Assembly: GCA_018398585.1 (NCBI GenBank)
Contig: JAGTTD010000010.1
Location: 5,535,501 to 5,599,500, forward strand
From: Simmondsia chinensis
Taxonomy: Eukaryota; Streptophyta; Magnoliopsida; Caryophyllales; Simmondsiaceae
DNA: 64,000 bases
Direction of reading: 5' to 3'
The translations under genes were made by a program, and so were the position numbers. The notes beneath the pieces were generated by a model. That model saw nothing but the letters and a program-made list of their open reading frames with translations. It did not search any database and was not told the origin of the DNA. Shown piece after piece: positions 48,744-62,091 of the stretch. Every line of letters begins with the position of its first letter. Positions within the stretch are counted from its first letter, which is position 1.

Positions 48744-51700
48744 TAGTGGTAGCTGTGGGCCGGGTCGGGCCGGGCCTAGGCCTGGGCCCGGCGGGCCTAG
48801 GCCCGAGGGCCTCCAGGGCCAGGACCAGGCCCGGGCCCGCTACAGTGGCCCGGCCTTTTTAACTAAATTAAAAAAAATTAAAAAATACATAGTCGTTTTG
48901 TACTAAAATTATTGTAATTCATTAATAAATAATATGAGATACAAATATATTTCTTTCCAAGTATACATGTTCAAAAAAATAATACTAAATATATATAATA
49001 AATAAAATACAATATACAACAAGTAATTATCAAAAAAATATCAGTAAATAAATAACGTATCAAATACAAATACAAAGTTGGGGCCTAATATTTAAAAATA
49101 CAAATTTATTTATCAAAAAATATAAAGTTTGACATATGGAGTGTGCAGTCATCTTTTGACGTAAATATTTGAAAGTAAATAATTAACATACAAAAGTCTT
49201 AAATCTTGATATCAGTCATATCGGGGGGTTTCTACACCATCATTTGACGTATCAGTTGTGCGGTCGTCTTCTTCATCGCTCGATGAATCCATCTTCATTC
49301 TCTGTTGATCTCTTGCCCAGCTAGCAGCCAATCCTTCAAGCACACGGACATCTCCAAACTCGACGGCGATAGCTTCGCCCTCTTCGTTCCAAGCAACCTG
49401 CCATCAAGACTGAAAGCACACTCCGATGCTATTGAAGACACCGGACAACTTAGTATATCACGTGCCATGGTGGAAAGCACGGGATACTGGGTTTGGTTTG
49501 TGTTCCACCATTGTAACAAATCAAAATTCGGGTTGGCCGGCGGCCCGAAAATATGGACCATCGGTGTCCGCAAATAATAATCTAACTCGTCACATGATGT
49601 GGGGGCTGTTGTGGGCATAAATTGCTCCAACAATTTCCACGAATATGACGTGTGTGAACTACTTCCACTAGATGTGGAAGATCCTACTGCAGCAGTACTA
49701 GGATTATTGGACGCTAATTGACGGGAATATTGAGAAAATAAACTATGCAAGTCGTTATCGACATCGGCAATGAAAGTGTCGATATTAAGAGAAGGATTCA
49801 AATACGTGAAAAAATGTTGGCAAAACAGGTTGAAACCTGAGTGTTTACAACGAGGGTCTAAAATAGTTGCAAAGCAGTAAGTAAGAGGTAGTTCAGAAAA
49901 ATATTTGGCAAGCTTTTCTTTCATTGCCGCAATCGATCCGAACAAAATGGGGTTGGATTGATTACCCACCATCCAATTTACAATATATTGCTTGAGGCAT
50001 GGTCGGATAGTAACAACCCGAAAAAAATGTTGTCGCGTCTTTAAACATGCTAAAAAATTTACAAATTTCATCTATTGCCTCCCAATGTATACCGTCCAGG
50101 TTGTAATCGCGCCATTCTACACGATTTTCCTGGGCGAATTCCATCAGAGCGTCTTTGTATGGTAGAATGCGCTCTAACATTACTACCGTAGACGACCACC
50201 TAGTCTTGGAGTCTAATTTAAATTGTTTATATTCTATGTTATGCAACCTACATACATTTTTAAATATTTTTTCCTAGTGACGGATGCTTTAATTGATATT
50301 ATTACAGATCTTAAGGTGGCAAGGGATGCGCCTATAAGATCTAAACCATCCATTACCATTAAATGCAAAATGTGACAGATGCAACGAATATGAAAACACT
50401 TCCCACCTAACATGGGTCTCATTTTCCTAATTAAATGTGCTACGGATGCAGTGTTATTGGAAGCATTGTCAAACGTAATACTGAAGATACGTTGTTCTAT
50501 GCCCCAATCGCGGACTGCCGACATAATCGCACCCGTAATTATCTCGGCAGTATGGGGGCAATCTAAAAGCCCAAAATGAATTATTCTCTTCTGGATGATG
50601 AAGGATTCATCGGTCCAGTGTGCCGTTATGCACATATAAGGTTGGCCGGGTTTGGACGTCCATACGTCCGACATCAACGAGAACATGCTCGTGTTCGTCG
50701 CAAAAAGTGTATATATCCCAATTTTAAGATTGTGGTACAACGTAAAAGCGTCCAACTTTACGGTGTTCCGAGGAATCCTCACAATTGCGGGGTTCACATT
50801 TCGTTGGAGGTAGTCGACGAAATGTGGGTTTTCGCCGGTACTAAAAGGCCTTTCACTCAAAATTATATATTTAGCTAGCCCCCTACGGTTGCTCTCCTGA
50901 GAGAACCTAAAATTAGCAAGTGCACCGGTCACTTGCTGTACTAAACGTTGTTGGCTCTTTTCCGGGAATTGCTCGGGGTGGCACCTAACTATATGTCTAT
51001 TTAGTGTGCCCATCCCACTGCCGGGTTGATGGCTAAAATTCTTAAGTGGGTCACATAATTTACAGGTTGTTTTATTAGTTGTCTTATTAAGGGTAAAGTG
51101 CTTCCATACCCCACTAGTTGTACGCCTACTAGTCAAGGTACTAGTTTCAGACTGGGCATCTGTGGTGGGGGTGGGTTCCTCATCAGTTTGTGAGTCTCCA
51201 ACCCCACCACTACCTGACTCATGATAATCTTGTGGTTGTGAAAAGTTATAATCTATGCTATCATCAGGATATTGGGGTGTTGGGTCTGGTTGTATAAAAG
51301 CTCGTTCTTCAGTATCAAGTAAGACAATTCTAGTCCTTTTTGGGATTCTGGGTGGCCGAGAAGAGCTAGAACTAGCGCGACCGGCTCCAGATGATGAAGA
51401 GTTGTGTGCCATATTAGTATAAATGATTATTATTTATAAAATGCAAGTAGTAATGCAAATTAAATAACTAAAAATGCGAATCAAAAAAAATTACGATACT
51501 AAAATTACCGAAATGAGATAACAATGAAATTCACACTTCAGCCAAATACTTTACGAACTTCGAACTTTAGAGCACAATTTTGCAATTAGCAAATTAGAGA
51601 AGATGGGAGATGATGAATATATAGAGAGAGAAGAGAGAATTGAAGATTTTGTGAGAAAATGAGTTGGGAAGGTTTAAGTATTTATAGAAAAAAAATATTT

Positions 51701-51875
51701 AATTTTTTTTTTTTTTTTTTGTAAAAAAAGAGCCGTTGGCTCTTCCGGCCCGGCCCGGCCCAGGCCCTAAAAAAAGTAGGCCCGACCCTCTACAGTGCCG
51801 TGCGGGCTGGGCCGGGACATAAACGGGTCGGGCCGAGCCGGTTTCCGGGCCGACCCGGCCCGTTGGCCACCACTA
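48744..51875 (-). mobile_element. Full-length hAT transposon (3132 bp)
   Basis: A perfect 8-bp duplication ATTACATC flanks it (48736-48743, 51876-51883). The termini are inverted: TAGTGGTAGC at the left and GCCACCACTA at the right, continuing into GGGCCGGGTCGG-type repeats. Both subterminal regions are very GC-rich tandem GGGCC/GGCCC words that could fold and probably bind the transposase. The transposase gene is on the minus strand. It inserted into the copia LTR, so it is younger than that element. Confidence 0.92.
49295..51412 (-). pseudogene. hAT transposase (BED finger to hAT-C domain), two frameshifts
   Basis: The start is at 51412 (MAHNSSSSGAGRASSSSSRP). A BED-type zinc finger (VWKHFTLNK; CKLC...HIVRCH) is followed by the RNase H-like catalytic region (LMSDVWTSKPGQPYMCITAH; ITFDNASNNTASV). 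The middle part (TRWSSTVVMLERILPYKD) is in another frame (50246-49962). The C-terminal hAT dimerisation domain (YPVLSTMARDILSCPVSSIA; SECAFS) is at 50071-49295, back in the first frame. A frame change near 50270 and a compensating one near 50000 are needed. Apart from these the protein looks complete, with the typical Ac-like layout. An assembly error or two old indels could explain it. Confidence 0.85.
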
Positions 51876-51983
51876 ATTACATCTTACTGAATTCTGGGCT
51901 GAAATTCTTTTACTGAATTTTTATTTAGATTTTCCAGCAATTTCACTGCATTATTTTTGCTGTTTTTACAGTTTATTCTAACA

Positions 51984-54900
51984 ATCTAAAAGACAATTTA
52001 CATAGACTTGGCAGCGAGCTGTGTATTCTTGACAACCTAAAATTACTAAATTATATTATGAATGTATGTTGTGTAAAAGAGGAACGATCTGCTGATTATT
52101 TTAGATGAATTTAAAAAAAAAGGAAAACAGATTATACTTCAAAAAAAAGAAAGGAAAAAAGAAAAAAGACTATCACCATGGTAGTGTCTCGATACTTGGT
52201 GGCGGGTGCACAAAGGCGGTGGCTCATCGATAGTGCGCCGCAATGGCGGTCTGACACTAGTGGTGTCTCATTGTGCCACCAACGGCCGTGGTGGCTGCGG
52301 TGAGTCGCCCGTGTAGTTTGTCATTCAGCTGAAGTTTCTAGTGGTTAGGGGCGACCTCGTGATGGCAGCTGTTCAGTGACCCGACAATGGCCGGTCTCAG
52401 ATCAGCACACGGACTGCAGCCAGGATGAACCCTTGCTATGCCAAGCCATGGAGAGAAAAGTTTTAAACAAGGATGAACAAGCCCTAGATGTAAGTCTTCT
52501 GAGCCTTCTAACATTAAGGCCTGGTTGAGCTTGTTAGTAATAGATTTAAGAAAAATGTATATACACATAATTAAAATAAAATAAAAATATTGTGAAGACA
52601 TATTTCTATGCCTTTAATTTTAATATTTGTTTTCATGCGTTATATTTTGTTGGCATGCATACTATGATGAGGATAATGTTGCCTAATCTCATCTGGACAA
52701 ATTTCTTATGCTTGATATGAAGTTTTATCCCCTCGTAAGCAGCACAAAATGTTGTATTTAATTAAGTTTTTCCATCCTAAGTAATATACAAGTCACATAT
52801 GCTGCTGAGATGAACTTGTACACAAGTTTTGTCATCCCTACATATCTTGAAACATTTAATTCTTTACTAAGTGTAATGATAAAAGTACGACATAAGTATT
52901 CGAAGTGGTAGTGTTTATATGCTGGAAATTAAATTGTTGTAACATGAATGAAAAATCATTTTGAAGTACAAGTATATTTTATTAGTCACATTTGTTATGT
53001 GGACTAGAGTCACATTATGGTGAATATTGCCATAAGCTAGTGAAATGTGGGGCTACCGTTGTTGTGCCCAATAATTTATTATATTGTTTGAGAACCAATA
53101 CAACCATAAATCCACTATATTTGCAAGCTGCTAGTTTGTGTATACTTCGTTGCATCCATGTTCTGGGTACTAGTGCCGGGATGGGCAGGCGGTGGAGATT
53201 GCAGCGGTTCTCCCACTTTTGGTGCCCGTCCGACACCGAAAAATATTCTAAGTGGGAGGTAATACTTAGTAATGGAAATATTTTTATAGTGGTATGTGAA
53301 GAGCTTATACCTAAATGTTGCTAGTGCTTTCATGATAGAGGAAAATCCTAAACTTCTTAATGGTGCTATGAAAACACAAATGCACCTTTTTAGAGAGAGT
53401 TCATTAATAATGAGTCAGACATGATTATGAGCGGTTGCAAGTAGATGTCATTAGGGGTTGACAAAAATCAAATTTTTGCATTATGATATTAGGGGAGAAA
53501 CTTGTGTGGAACAGCCCAAAGGGTTTGAAGTTCCTGAACAGAATACAAAGTTTATATGTTTAAAACTCCCTATGTGATCTTTATCAAACCCTAGACTATA
53601 GCGCCGCAATTTGATTGTCCTTAGTCAAATATGAATTGTTTAACGTAACTTTTGAATGTGTGAATGTTGTAGTACTTCTTGAGTCCATAATTAATGTGAA
53701 AGTCCTATGTGAGGCAATTGTAATATTTACTGTGAAAATAACTAGAATGTCTGAAGGTTTAACTCATGTGTTTCCCATGACTGTGTTTGAAGCAAGTTTG
53801 CATGTTGTTCTTTGTTGCTTGAAGTAATGATAAACATGTTATTTATGGATTGTTTTCAAGCTGAATATGTTGCTACATGTTTGGTTTGGGTTGTATGTTG
53901 CTGCTACATGATGGTCAGCTACTGTAAGATGCTGATATAACATGTTGTTATGGACTTTTACATGCTGGATTTTATAGTACCAGAGTAATATTTATTGTTT
54001 ATGATGTGTAATTGTTGTATGTTATATACATACTGCAGATTAGGACATTTAGCTGCTGAATGTTGCTGTCCATACTGATTTTTCAAACTATTTTGCTGAA
54101 TTTTCAATTTGTAGTTGGGAAAAACTTGATATGTTTGAGTCATATATAGACTTGTATTGTCTTTGGAGACTTCTATGCACTTTGCATCACTGTTTCATCC
54201 CTTCTTTTCTAGTTTTTGAGAAAAGGGTAAGGTGCAGGTCATATGAGAACATTTATTCATCATAGGTTGGGTATTTAGCTTGTGTCTAGATACCCTATTT
54301 GGATTATTGTCATATATTGTATGCTCATATTGGTCAATTGGATGATATACTATATGACCCTAGTGTTCTCTTGATGAGGAGAAAAATGCGGCATCGCGTC
54401 ATAAGCTAAATATGCTAAGGTAATTGATAGCATTATGATTTGATGAAAAACACAACATTCGTCCTATTATTTCATATGTCAATGGTAGACCTAGTCTACA
54501 TATATTGATCCAAATGATGAATATTGAAGTGATCTAATTAAGTTGTTGAGGTATTAGAGAAGTATTATGAATGGGGTTTACATTGTAGTAGACTCTTTGT
54601 TGTGTAAGGTGTTTGATATCGATGAGAGATATTCTGCTAATGATAATGTATTTAGGCTCGTTAGTGAGCTATATTTTGTAATACCCCTTTGAAAACTGCA
54701 TTGTTTAGTTGCATTTAAAGATTGAGTTGACAAGTAGAAAAATTGAATGGCTTAGAAATGCAGTGTGAGACATTTCATTGTGGGGCTTGTAAAAGCACCC
54801 GAGAGCCTATGAGATATGTTGTCTAATCATAATCTTTTATGATAATTGTCGTTTTGCTGATGTTTGCTAGTTATAGCTAGCTTATGGAAATTGATTATGA

Positions 54901-56646
54901 TGAAAATATTATTTTGGTGACTATCCAAAGTCAGTGTGAATAGCTTGATGACGCTAGCACTTGGGCTCGAGAGCCTTGCAGAGGCTTGTGTTGCTTTAAG
55001 TTGAATTGTAAAAGGCATCTTGTGAACTATGGTCTCCTGTACCTCTTTCTCTTGATATCATCAAAATTTGATACAACATCGGTAATACTTCCTTCATAGT
55101 AATAATGCATGTACTCTAAGTACAGTGAGAATGGGTATACGGTCTTTGGTGACCTAAACTAGTGGTGATCCGATTGATCTGAGATGATAATGTTTCACAA
55201 TTATGATGATATGTGAAATTGACAAATTTACGGTATATGTCTTTTGTGCCAACTGTACATACGACATACGTACTATATGTGTACTATGTGAGTACTTGGG
55301 ACGAGCTATGATTTTATTGATATGATATTTGCTCCACTATTGTATCATACTGACTTTTGTTGAAGTTGGCAGGCGATGGAGCTAGTTATATAATAGCTCG
55401 TTGCAGATACCTTAATGTGGGGGTGAGAACAACTCGTGATTGATGTTGGCAGTGGTCAAATCTCAAGTATCGCTTTGTTGCAATACAGTGTGAAATGCGA
55501 TGTATGATGCTTGAGCTTGATGCTTTAACCTAACCCATAGTTTGTGATGGGTGGTGTGGACACTACACACTTGATGGGTTTAGCAAGAGAAGACCTATTT
55601 GTCTCACGCTTAAGATCGTAAATGATCTACTCAAAAGAAAGTGATATCACTAAATTGTGTAATGTATAAAAAGGACCTTGTGAATCCATTGATAAAGACT
55701 CTATGTCGTAAAACGGTTGTGGAAACATCAAGGGGGATGGGACTAAAGTCTATACATGAATAAACTGTGATGTATCCAACCTGGTCTTAACAGATTCAAT
55801 GTGAAAAGTCATAGTCTCATTCAAGGAATGCACTGTGTTTTATGTTGTCCCTCCTTATAGTGTGACAGTGTGGAGACGGGTCCATAGCCATATGTTTGGT
55901 GGTGTAAACAAGGCTTGCACTTGATGGACACTATCTGTATGTTACCAGAGGTGAGGTTGAGCTTTAGCTCTTAATGGACTCATATCCATATGTTTGGTGG
56001 TGTGCGGTAACACACACTTGATGGGATCCACTTATATAGGTGTGGAAGTCTTGCCGCTCCCTATGAAGGTTCAAGACTTGCCTTCTAGAGCGCCTATGAA
56101 TATACAGGATGAGCACATAGCCGATAAAATGTGCCGACCCGCATGAGTTGTCATTATGTTACAAAGGAGTAAGGTTGAGCTTTGAGCTTTGATATATACA
56201 ATAGCTGACTTATCAAAAAAAAAAAAAAAAAAAGAATAAGGTTGAGCTCTAGCTATTAATGGACCTATAGCCATATGTTTGGTGGTGTGCGATAACACAC
56301 ACTTGATGGGATCTACCTATATAGGCATGGAAGCGTGGCCGCTCCTTATGAAGGCTTAAGACTTGCCTTCTAGAGCGCCTATGAATATTCAGGATGAGCG
56401 CATGGCCGATAAAACGTGCCAAGCTGCTAAATTGCCAAGATTTGGAGTTTGGTATGTATCCAAGTGGAAGACTATACAACCCCTTATGAGATTCAAGACG
56501 AAAGTCACCATGCAAGATGTTGGTCATAAATTTGGGTTACACTAGGTGACGATTCAAGTCGCGAGATATCGGCACTGAAAAACTGAACTCTCTTTGCCCA
56601 ATCTATTCTTTTTTGTTCTCCTCCGCTTGTATCTTTTGTGGGGGAT
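51984..56646 (+). pseudogene. Decayed copia interior
   Basis: The RT trace at 53488-53560 (CVEQPKGFEVPEQNTKFICL) fits the segment before the LYGLKQ box of copia RT. Everything else is interrupted by stops every few codons. The 3' untranslated part (about 55500-56646) contains a duplicated block. No host gene is visible. Confidence 0.6.
55945..56430. repeat. Duplicated block of about 190 bp in the copia 3' region
   Basis: 55945-56150 and 56245-56430 are strongly alike, sharing CCATATGTTTGGTGGTGTGC, CACACACTTGATGGGATC, GCCTTCTAGAGCGCCTATG and AGGATGAGC. A 19-base A run (56214-56232) sits between them. A shorter third copy of the first part is near 55885-55930. Confidence 0.8.
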
Positions 56647-57566
56647 TGTTGAAAAAATGATACAAGCTAAACTTAAGTATTATGGGAAAATATTCTAACC
56701 GTGCCTGTTTACCAGCCGTTTACCGTTATTAGTCATTTAGAGTCATTAAAATTGTGACTGTTGGGAATTAAATGACAATAAAGCCGTTAAAATTTATTAC
56801 GTCCATTTATAGCCATTGGAATTCATTACAGTCGATGACTTAATGATTGTTATCATTTATAGCCGTTGGAATTCATTATTCCCTTTTTTTAATACTTGTT
56901 ATTGTTGTCTACACTATATATATGCCATTAGCTGTAACAACCAAAAACATACACTCTCAGTCGCTCTCTCTCTCTCTGTTTTTCTCTCTCCTAAAATTTG
57001 GGCAAAGTTCGAGGCACGCCTACCCGGCAATTGACGAGTGCATGTTAAGAGTCGGATCGCATTAATCCTGGAGGACGGCCGCCGGTTATACTGTGTGCAT
57101 CGGAGCAGCAGCGAAATCGTCTTTTAGGACAGTGGCCTGTACCACGGCGTGATATCATCGTTTTTTGCAAGATCTTTCCAATTACTCTCTCTTTTCGTAC
57201 TCTAGTCAATTTCTTCACTTCTCGATATTAATAGACTGTTGTGTTTAATCCTTCTTACTGCAGTTTTTTGCTAAAATTTAGATATGCATATTTCACTAAA
57301 TTTACTGATAATTTTACTGCAATTACAGTTTAATTTTTTAGCAATAATTGATTTAACTTCTACAATTTTAGTATTTTTCCTGCAACGTTTTTACAGCACT
57401 TTCATAATATTTTTGCTGTTTTTTTGGCTATTCGAGCTGCATTTATTTGTGCTGTTTAATTGCATCTTACTGAATTCTGGGCTGAAATTCTTTTACTGAA
57501 TTTTGATTTAGATTTTCTAGCAATTTCACTGCATTATTTTTGCTGTTTTTACTGTTTATTCTAACA
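56647..57566 (+). repeat. 3' LTR of the copia element
   Basis: 920 bases. It is longer than the 5' copy mainly because a block near 56810-56875 (TTTATAGCCRTTGGAATTCATTA) is duplicated. The end TTATTCTAACA is shared with the 5' LTR. Confidence 0.85.
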
Positions 57567-57656
57567 ATTGGGCCATATATTAGGCTACTAACTCGGGCCA
57601 TATATTAGGCAATTTCGCTGCATTATTTTTGCTGTTTTTACTGTTTATTCTAACAA
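57567..57656 (+). repeat. Extra LTR end and duplicated flank
   Basis: After the 3' LTR come ATTGGGCCATATATTAGGC, a second GGGCCATATATTAGGC, then another copy of the last 47 or so bases of the LTR (GCAATTTCGCTGCATTATTT to TTCTAACA), then ATTGGGCCATAG. The flank word also stands left of the 5' LTR at 47950-47968. Confidence 0.75.
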
Positions 57657-57659
57657 TTG

Positions 57660-59040
57660 GGCCATAGAATTGGGACACTTCTATCAAATTGGTTTGTTGC
57701 TCTTGGGCTGACTTTCAAGTCATCCTTGATACAATACATTAAGAAGGTTCTTTCTAAGAAATGGCCCTTAATATTCATTACCTTTATGAGAAAAAAGAAA
57801 TTGTGCTTTTAAGTAGGCGTGGTAATAGGACAAGGAGCCACCCAAATCCATACCCATGCACGTGTATACAATGGATACACATACCTGCTTTAGTGATTAC
57901 AACCCATACTTGTACCTGCTCCTACCCTCAAGTATTCGGCAAATCTCCTTGACCTGCCCAATGTCAGTACTTGACGATTATCCATACATGCCAATTATAC
58001 TTACGTACTATTACTTTTCTAATCCAGTTATCTTTTTCCATGTTATTAGATAGACAAGTTGGATATATAAATTAGGCATATACATCATTTTACTATTTTA
58101 GAACAACTAAGTACACAGCGGGTAAAGGGACAGGTGTTGGGGCACATGGCAGGCATGGAAGATACAAGGCGGGTGGTTCAAGGCAGCACAAGTATCGTAT
58201 CTGCACCCACCAAGCATCCATAGAGAATGTTGTAAGGTGTAGATGATCCTTACATGCTATCCACCTCAATTGTATACATAAAAACCCCAACAGAAGATTT
58301 CAGATTCGGAGTCCCAATCGAGATGGATGTGCCATGCTCCAACTATTTGATAGCCATTAATTGATTCAAATTTGAAGAAATTCTAGAAATCGAAAGTTGA
58401 GATGGTAATTTGAAGTAGAAAATTGTAAAACTTCAATATTAGTTGGTATAGTAAATGAACTAATTTAACTTGAAGCTTAATGGACTAGATGAGCATTTGT
58501 GCAACAAAGTCCATAGTAGTCGAGTCAGGAACACCACCTCTTTCATATGAAAATTGCAATGAAACGTTATGTACGTGCGCTAGAGAAGGTGAACAATACA
58601 ATATACATCAGAAATATCTACAGATGCTAGAAATGTAGGTGAGGGTGGTAAGTTGATGTGTGATATTCATACCGATGCGATGTTGAAAAATGATATATGG
58701 GCAATCTTGATACTTGAATTCCTTATTTTAATTATTAAATATTGTGTTTTGCTTATTTTTGTTCATTTATGTCAATTTGTAATGATCATTTAATAGCCAG
58801 CAGCTAACAACTAAACGCTGACAGTTAGAAGCTGAAGCCAAATATAGCCTTTAGCTCTTCACTTTTGAAGGGTGAAATGATCTTAAGAATTGAATTAACT
58901 TTCAACTTAACAATTAGGATAAAGTGATGGATTTTTTGAAAAGTCGGGATGAAGTGCTTGATATCTCATTTTTATATGCGTTTCCCTCACTCACCATGTT
59001 ATTTTCGACAAATACATGTATATCTTAATGGAAATCTTGT
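57660..59040. other. Intergenic, no gene seen
   Basis: 57815-58060 has TAGGCGTGGTAATAGGACAA and CACCCAAATCCATACCC, resembling a decayed hAT-type element of the TAGGGATGGCAAT family. The remainder is AT-rich and without coding signals. Confidence 0.4.
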
Positions 59041-59049
59041 TTTAACAGG

Positions 59050-61790
59050 CTAAGAACATTGGGATGGAGCATACTCGAAAAATATCGAAAACTTACAAAA
59101 CAAGCGCTTCGGGATATAGCCTAAACTGAGCAAAATGTTAAAAAAAGAGTATCCGCAACCCAATTATAGCTAAAGATGGCGTCGATGCCGCCGGAATCAT
59201 AGATCTCTTCTAGGTCTGTGTTTCGGTAAGTGATTAGTCACGTAACTTCTTATTGGAACAAAAGTTGTGCATGCCTTAAATTACATGGTAACAGCCGTCC
59301 CCTTCTTTCAATAATAGTACAATCGATCGGTCGTGTTTCTAATCAACCTGATGGCTATAAAAACCCTACATGCCTAGGGTTTTGGGGTGCCTTTGCTCTT
59401 CCATATTTTGCCCTATTCCCTTAGCCACTACTAGGGGCAGAGTTTCTCTGAGAAGAGTGAATTGCACAAGAAGGAGCAAACACGTGAAGAAGGGATTGTG
59501 GCATGATCAGTTGAGGGAGTCAACATTTCTATGAGTTTTGTCTTTCTTTATTTCTTGTTTTTGTAGCTCTGATGGAGGAGTAGAATCGTTGTTTAGCGTG
59601 TTAGATGGTTAGTCATCTTGATCTTGAGTTTTATGTTCTTATTCGATGATGATCATAGTTACATGTTTTTCTGCACCCTTGTCGGGAGGTTCTATTATTA
59701 GATTGATTTTTCTATTGTTTACTTGTAGCCATATTATTTTCAATCTATTTGCGTGATGTCTTATACTTGTAGCCCTGACTTTTATGTAACAAGTTTTCAA
59801 GAATGATTGAGAGTTGTTGTTATACCCAACCCTGATTGCGTATCTTAGATGTATATTAATAGTGAATTAAGAGCCACAAAGGAATGTATTAGTGCTACTA
59901 AGAAAACCCATGCAATGCCTTGAGTCGTTAGGTGGGGTATATGATGTGCCTTATATTCACATATTTTATTTTTCATTCCTACTAAATATTCAGCTTTTAC
60001 ATGTGTGTTTTGTTGTAATCTCGGTACATTTTGGCTTAGAGTGCAACGGAGCAAACAAAGGTTGAAAAGTGGCAGAATCAAGCGTAATCGAGGCATAATT
60101 GAAGACTACTTTGAAAAACCCGACCACGTGTGCAAAATAAGTTCCCATCAGGTCAAGATTCAGTCAAAAAGAGTCTTTCCTTTGGTGCGTGGATCGATTG
60201 ACCATGCATTTTGGCAATCGGTCAAGCTTAAAACGAGCAAAAGGCTAAAATAAGGGTATTTATGACCCAATAAGTTGCTAACATACTTATGAAACTACCT
60301 GGGTCACGTAGATCTCTTCAAGAGCTTCGATTTCGTATATAATTTGGCCCACAACTCCTTACGGATCAAAAGTTACGCTCATTTTAAATTAACTATGCAA
60401 GCTACCAAGGGGGTGCCGATCAATCGGCTTAACCAACGATCGATCGGGGATGGCACGGGTCTAACCCTAAAGCACGCCCCACTTATAAATATGGAGGGGG
60501 AGACATATTTTCTTATCTTTTGCCACTCCTCCTCTCCTCCCGAAGCCACTACGAGATTCAAGGGGTTCTCAAACGCCGAAGCGTAGGTGGTCGGAGCCCC
60601 GGAAGGATCAAAGCAAGGATCAACGTCAACGTCAATTGAGGGAGTTTTCAATTTCGAGTTATTTATTCATTGTTTTCTCTTTTTTTAGATATTAATGATG
60701 TATAAAACTCCCATGGAGGAGTAAACTTTCTTACTTTAGGGATGAAGGGCGAGTAGCCACCCGTATCTCAGATTTATATTATACTTTTGACGATTGGTTT
60801 AGTTATGTTATATTCGTACCCATGCGGAAAGTTCTTCATAGTTGTTGGGTATTTTTGTATGTGTGCTTGTAGCCATGACTAGATCTCCAGCTTTGTAGCG
60901 ATTAGTCTTGTGCTTGTAGCCTAGACCATAACATAACAGAATTTCACGCGTGGTCATGGTTGAGGCTGTACCCAATCCTGAACCCAATCTTTTATATAAA
61001 TTAATATTGAATTGGGAGTAACAAAAGAATTAAGTAGTGCTAATGAGATAGCCTATGCTACACTTAGGGTGCTAAGATAGTTATGCTTTTAGACTAATTT
61101 ATTATCCTAAGCCCTAATTTATATATTAACCTAGGCTTAGAGCTTGTAGCCTAAGCCCTTCAGATCATCGTCCTACGTAAAATATAATGACGGGATACGT
61201 GTTAAGCTATCCTAAACTAACCTCAATTGAATTTACACATTTACTTTATATTTAGTTTTATTAATTTAGTTAACAATTCATTCAAACAACAAAAACCCAA
61301 AAATTCCAACTGCTCATTAATCACTAAGTCTAACTTAACACGATTCCTTGTGGATACGACCCGTATACCCGACAAAGCTACGACGATCTCGTACGCTTGC
61401 GAGCAGATGGTTTTAAAACACACTTTAAAATCACACCAGTATACCATAGGACTAATTAATTACACTACGTCTTAATTGCATATTAATCCTAGTTTAGAGC
61501 TTATAATCTAATTCTTAAAATCATTTCATAATGAGTCATATTACTTGGATCCAAGATTTGCTAACCCGAATTCATTATCTAAACTACTTGATTGATTGAT
61601 TGTCATCTATATTTATTCACTTTATATTTTGTTTTAATTGAATTTTACAAACCCAAAGCCAAATTGAGTTTGCAATCACTCAAAAATAAGTTGACTTTTG
61701 CAAATATTGATTCCCTATGGATACATGTATACCGCTAGGGACTACGACACACTCGTATGCTTGCAAGTAAACAGATCTTCCCATATATTA
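59050..61790. mobile_element. Two diverged copies of gypsy-type LTR-like sequence
   Basis: 59200-59960 and 60300-61100 share a plan: a GGATCAAAAGTTRYGC-like start, TATA-like TATAAAAACCC or TATAAATATGG, a GGAGGAGTA block, several CTTGTAGCC words, then CCCAAYCCTGA and AGGAATGTATTAGTGCTA-type endings. 61130-61430 and 61470-61780 are also related to each other (AGCTTRTARYCTAA; GATTCCYTRTGGATACR; TCGTAYGCTTGC). The phrase CCTTGTGGATACGACCCG is typical of Tat/Athila-type LTRs. No coding region or clear ends. Confidence 0.45.
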
Positions 61791-62091
61791 AGGCTATGCT
61801 TGACTGTATACGTTAGCTAATTGATTAGCTGTTAGTTGTTACCAAATGGGTAATGTGTTGAAGCTGTTAACTAATGGGTAATATATTTAGTAAAATTAAA
61901 TATTGAAGTTGGTGGATTATTAGAAAATAATAAATAAAATTTAATTACATAAAATTTGAAAAGCTAAATGCTAATGCTATAAAAAATGCTAACAATAAAA
62001 TTTTTATCAAACAGCCGCTATTAGCCGTTTGATTAGTCAAAAAGCTAAAAATTATAAAAATAGTATGAAAAGTTGCCCGCCAAACATGACC
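61789..62091. mobile_element. Probable MITE
   Basis: The left end AAGGCTATGCTTGAC and the complement of the right end (AGGTCATGTTTGGC) are imperfect inverted repeats. GCTAATTGATTAGCTGTTAG near the left pairs with TTAGCCGTTTGATTAG near the right. Short (about 300 bp), AT-rich and non-coding. Confidence 0.5.

Larger units (their letters stand above)
47969..51983 (+). repeat. 5' LTR of the copia element, split by hAT
   Basis: LTR pieces 47969-48743 and 51884-51983 join to about 875 bp. They match the 3' LTR closely, including CGTGCCTRTTTAC, GGAGGACGGCCGCCG and AGGACAGTGGCC. Confidence 0.85.
47969..57566 (+). mobile_element. Decayed Ty1/copia element carrying a hAT transposon in its 5' LTR
   Basis: The 5' LTR starts TGTTGGAAAAATGATACAAA at 47969 and ends TTATTCTAACA at 51983, after subtraction of the 3132-bp hAT insertion and its 8-bp duplication. 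The 3' LTR is 56647-57566 and follows a purine tract (TTTGTGGGGGA). The interior (51984-56646) is heavily decayed. The clearest coding trace is copia RT near 53488-53560 (GETCVEQPKGFEVPEQ). No intact ORF and no clear primer site remain. Confidence 0.85.

Noticed and set aside
52992..53333. Plus and minus ORFs of 70-110 codons in the copia interior
   Set aside because: No recognisable domain, and they lie inside a heavily decayed element next to a real RT trace in another frame; likely chance.
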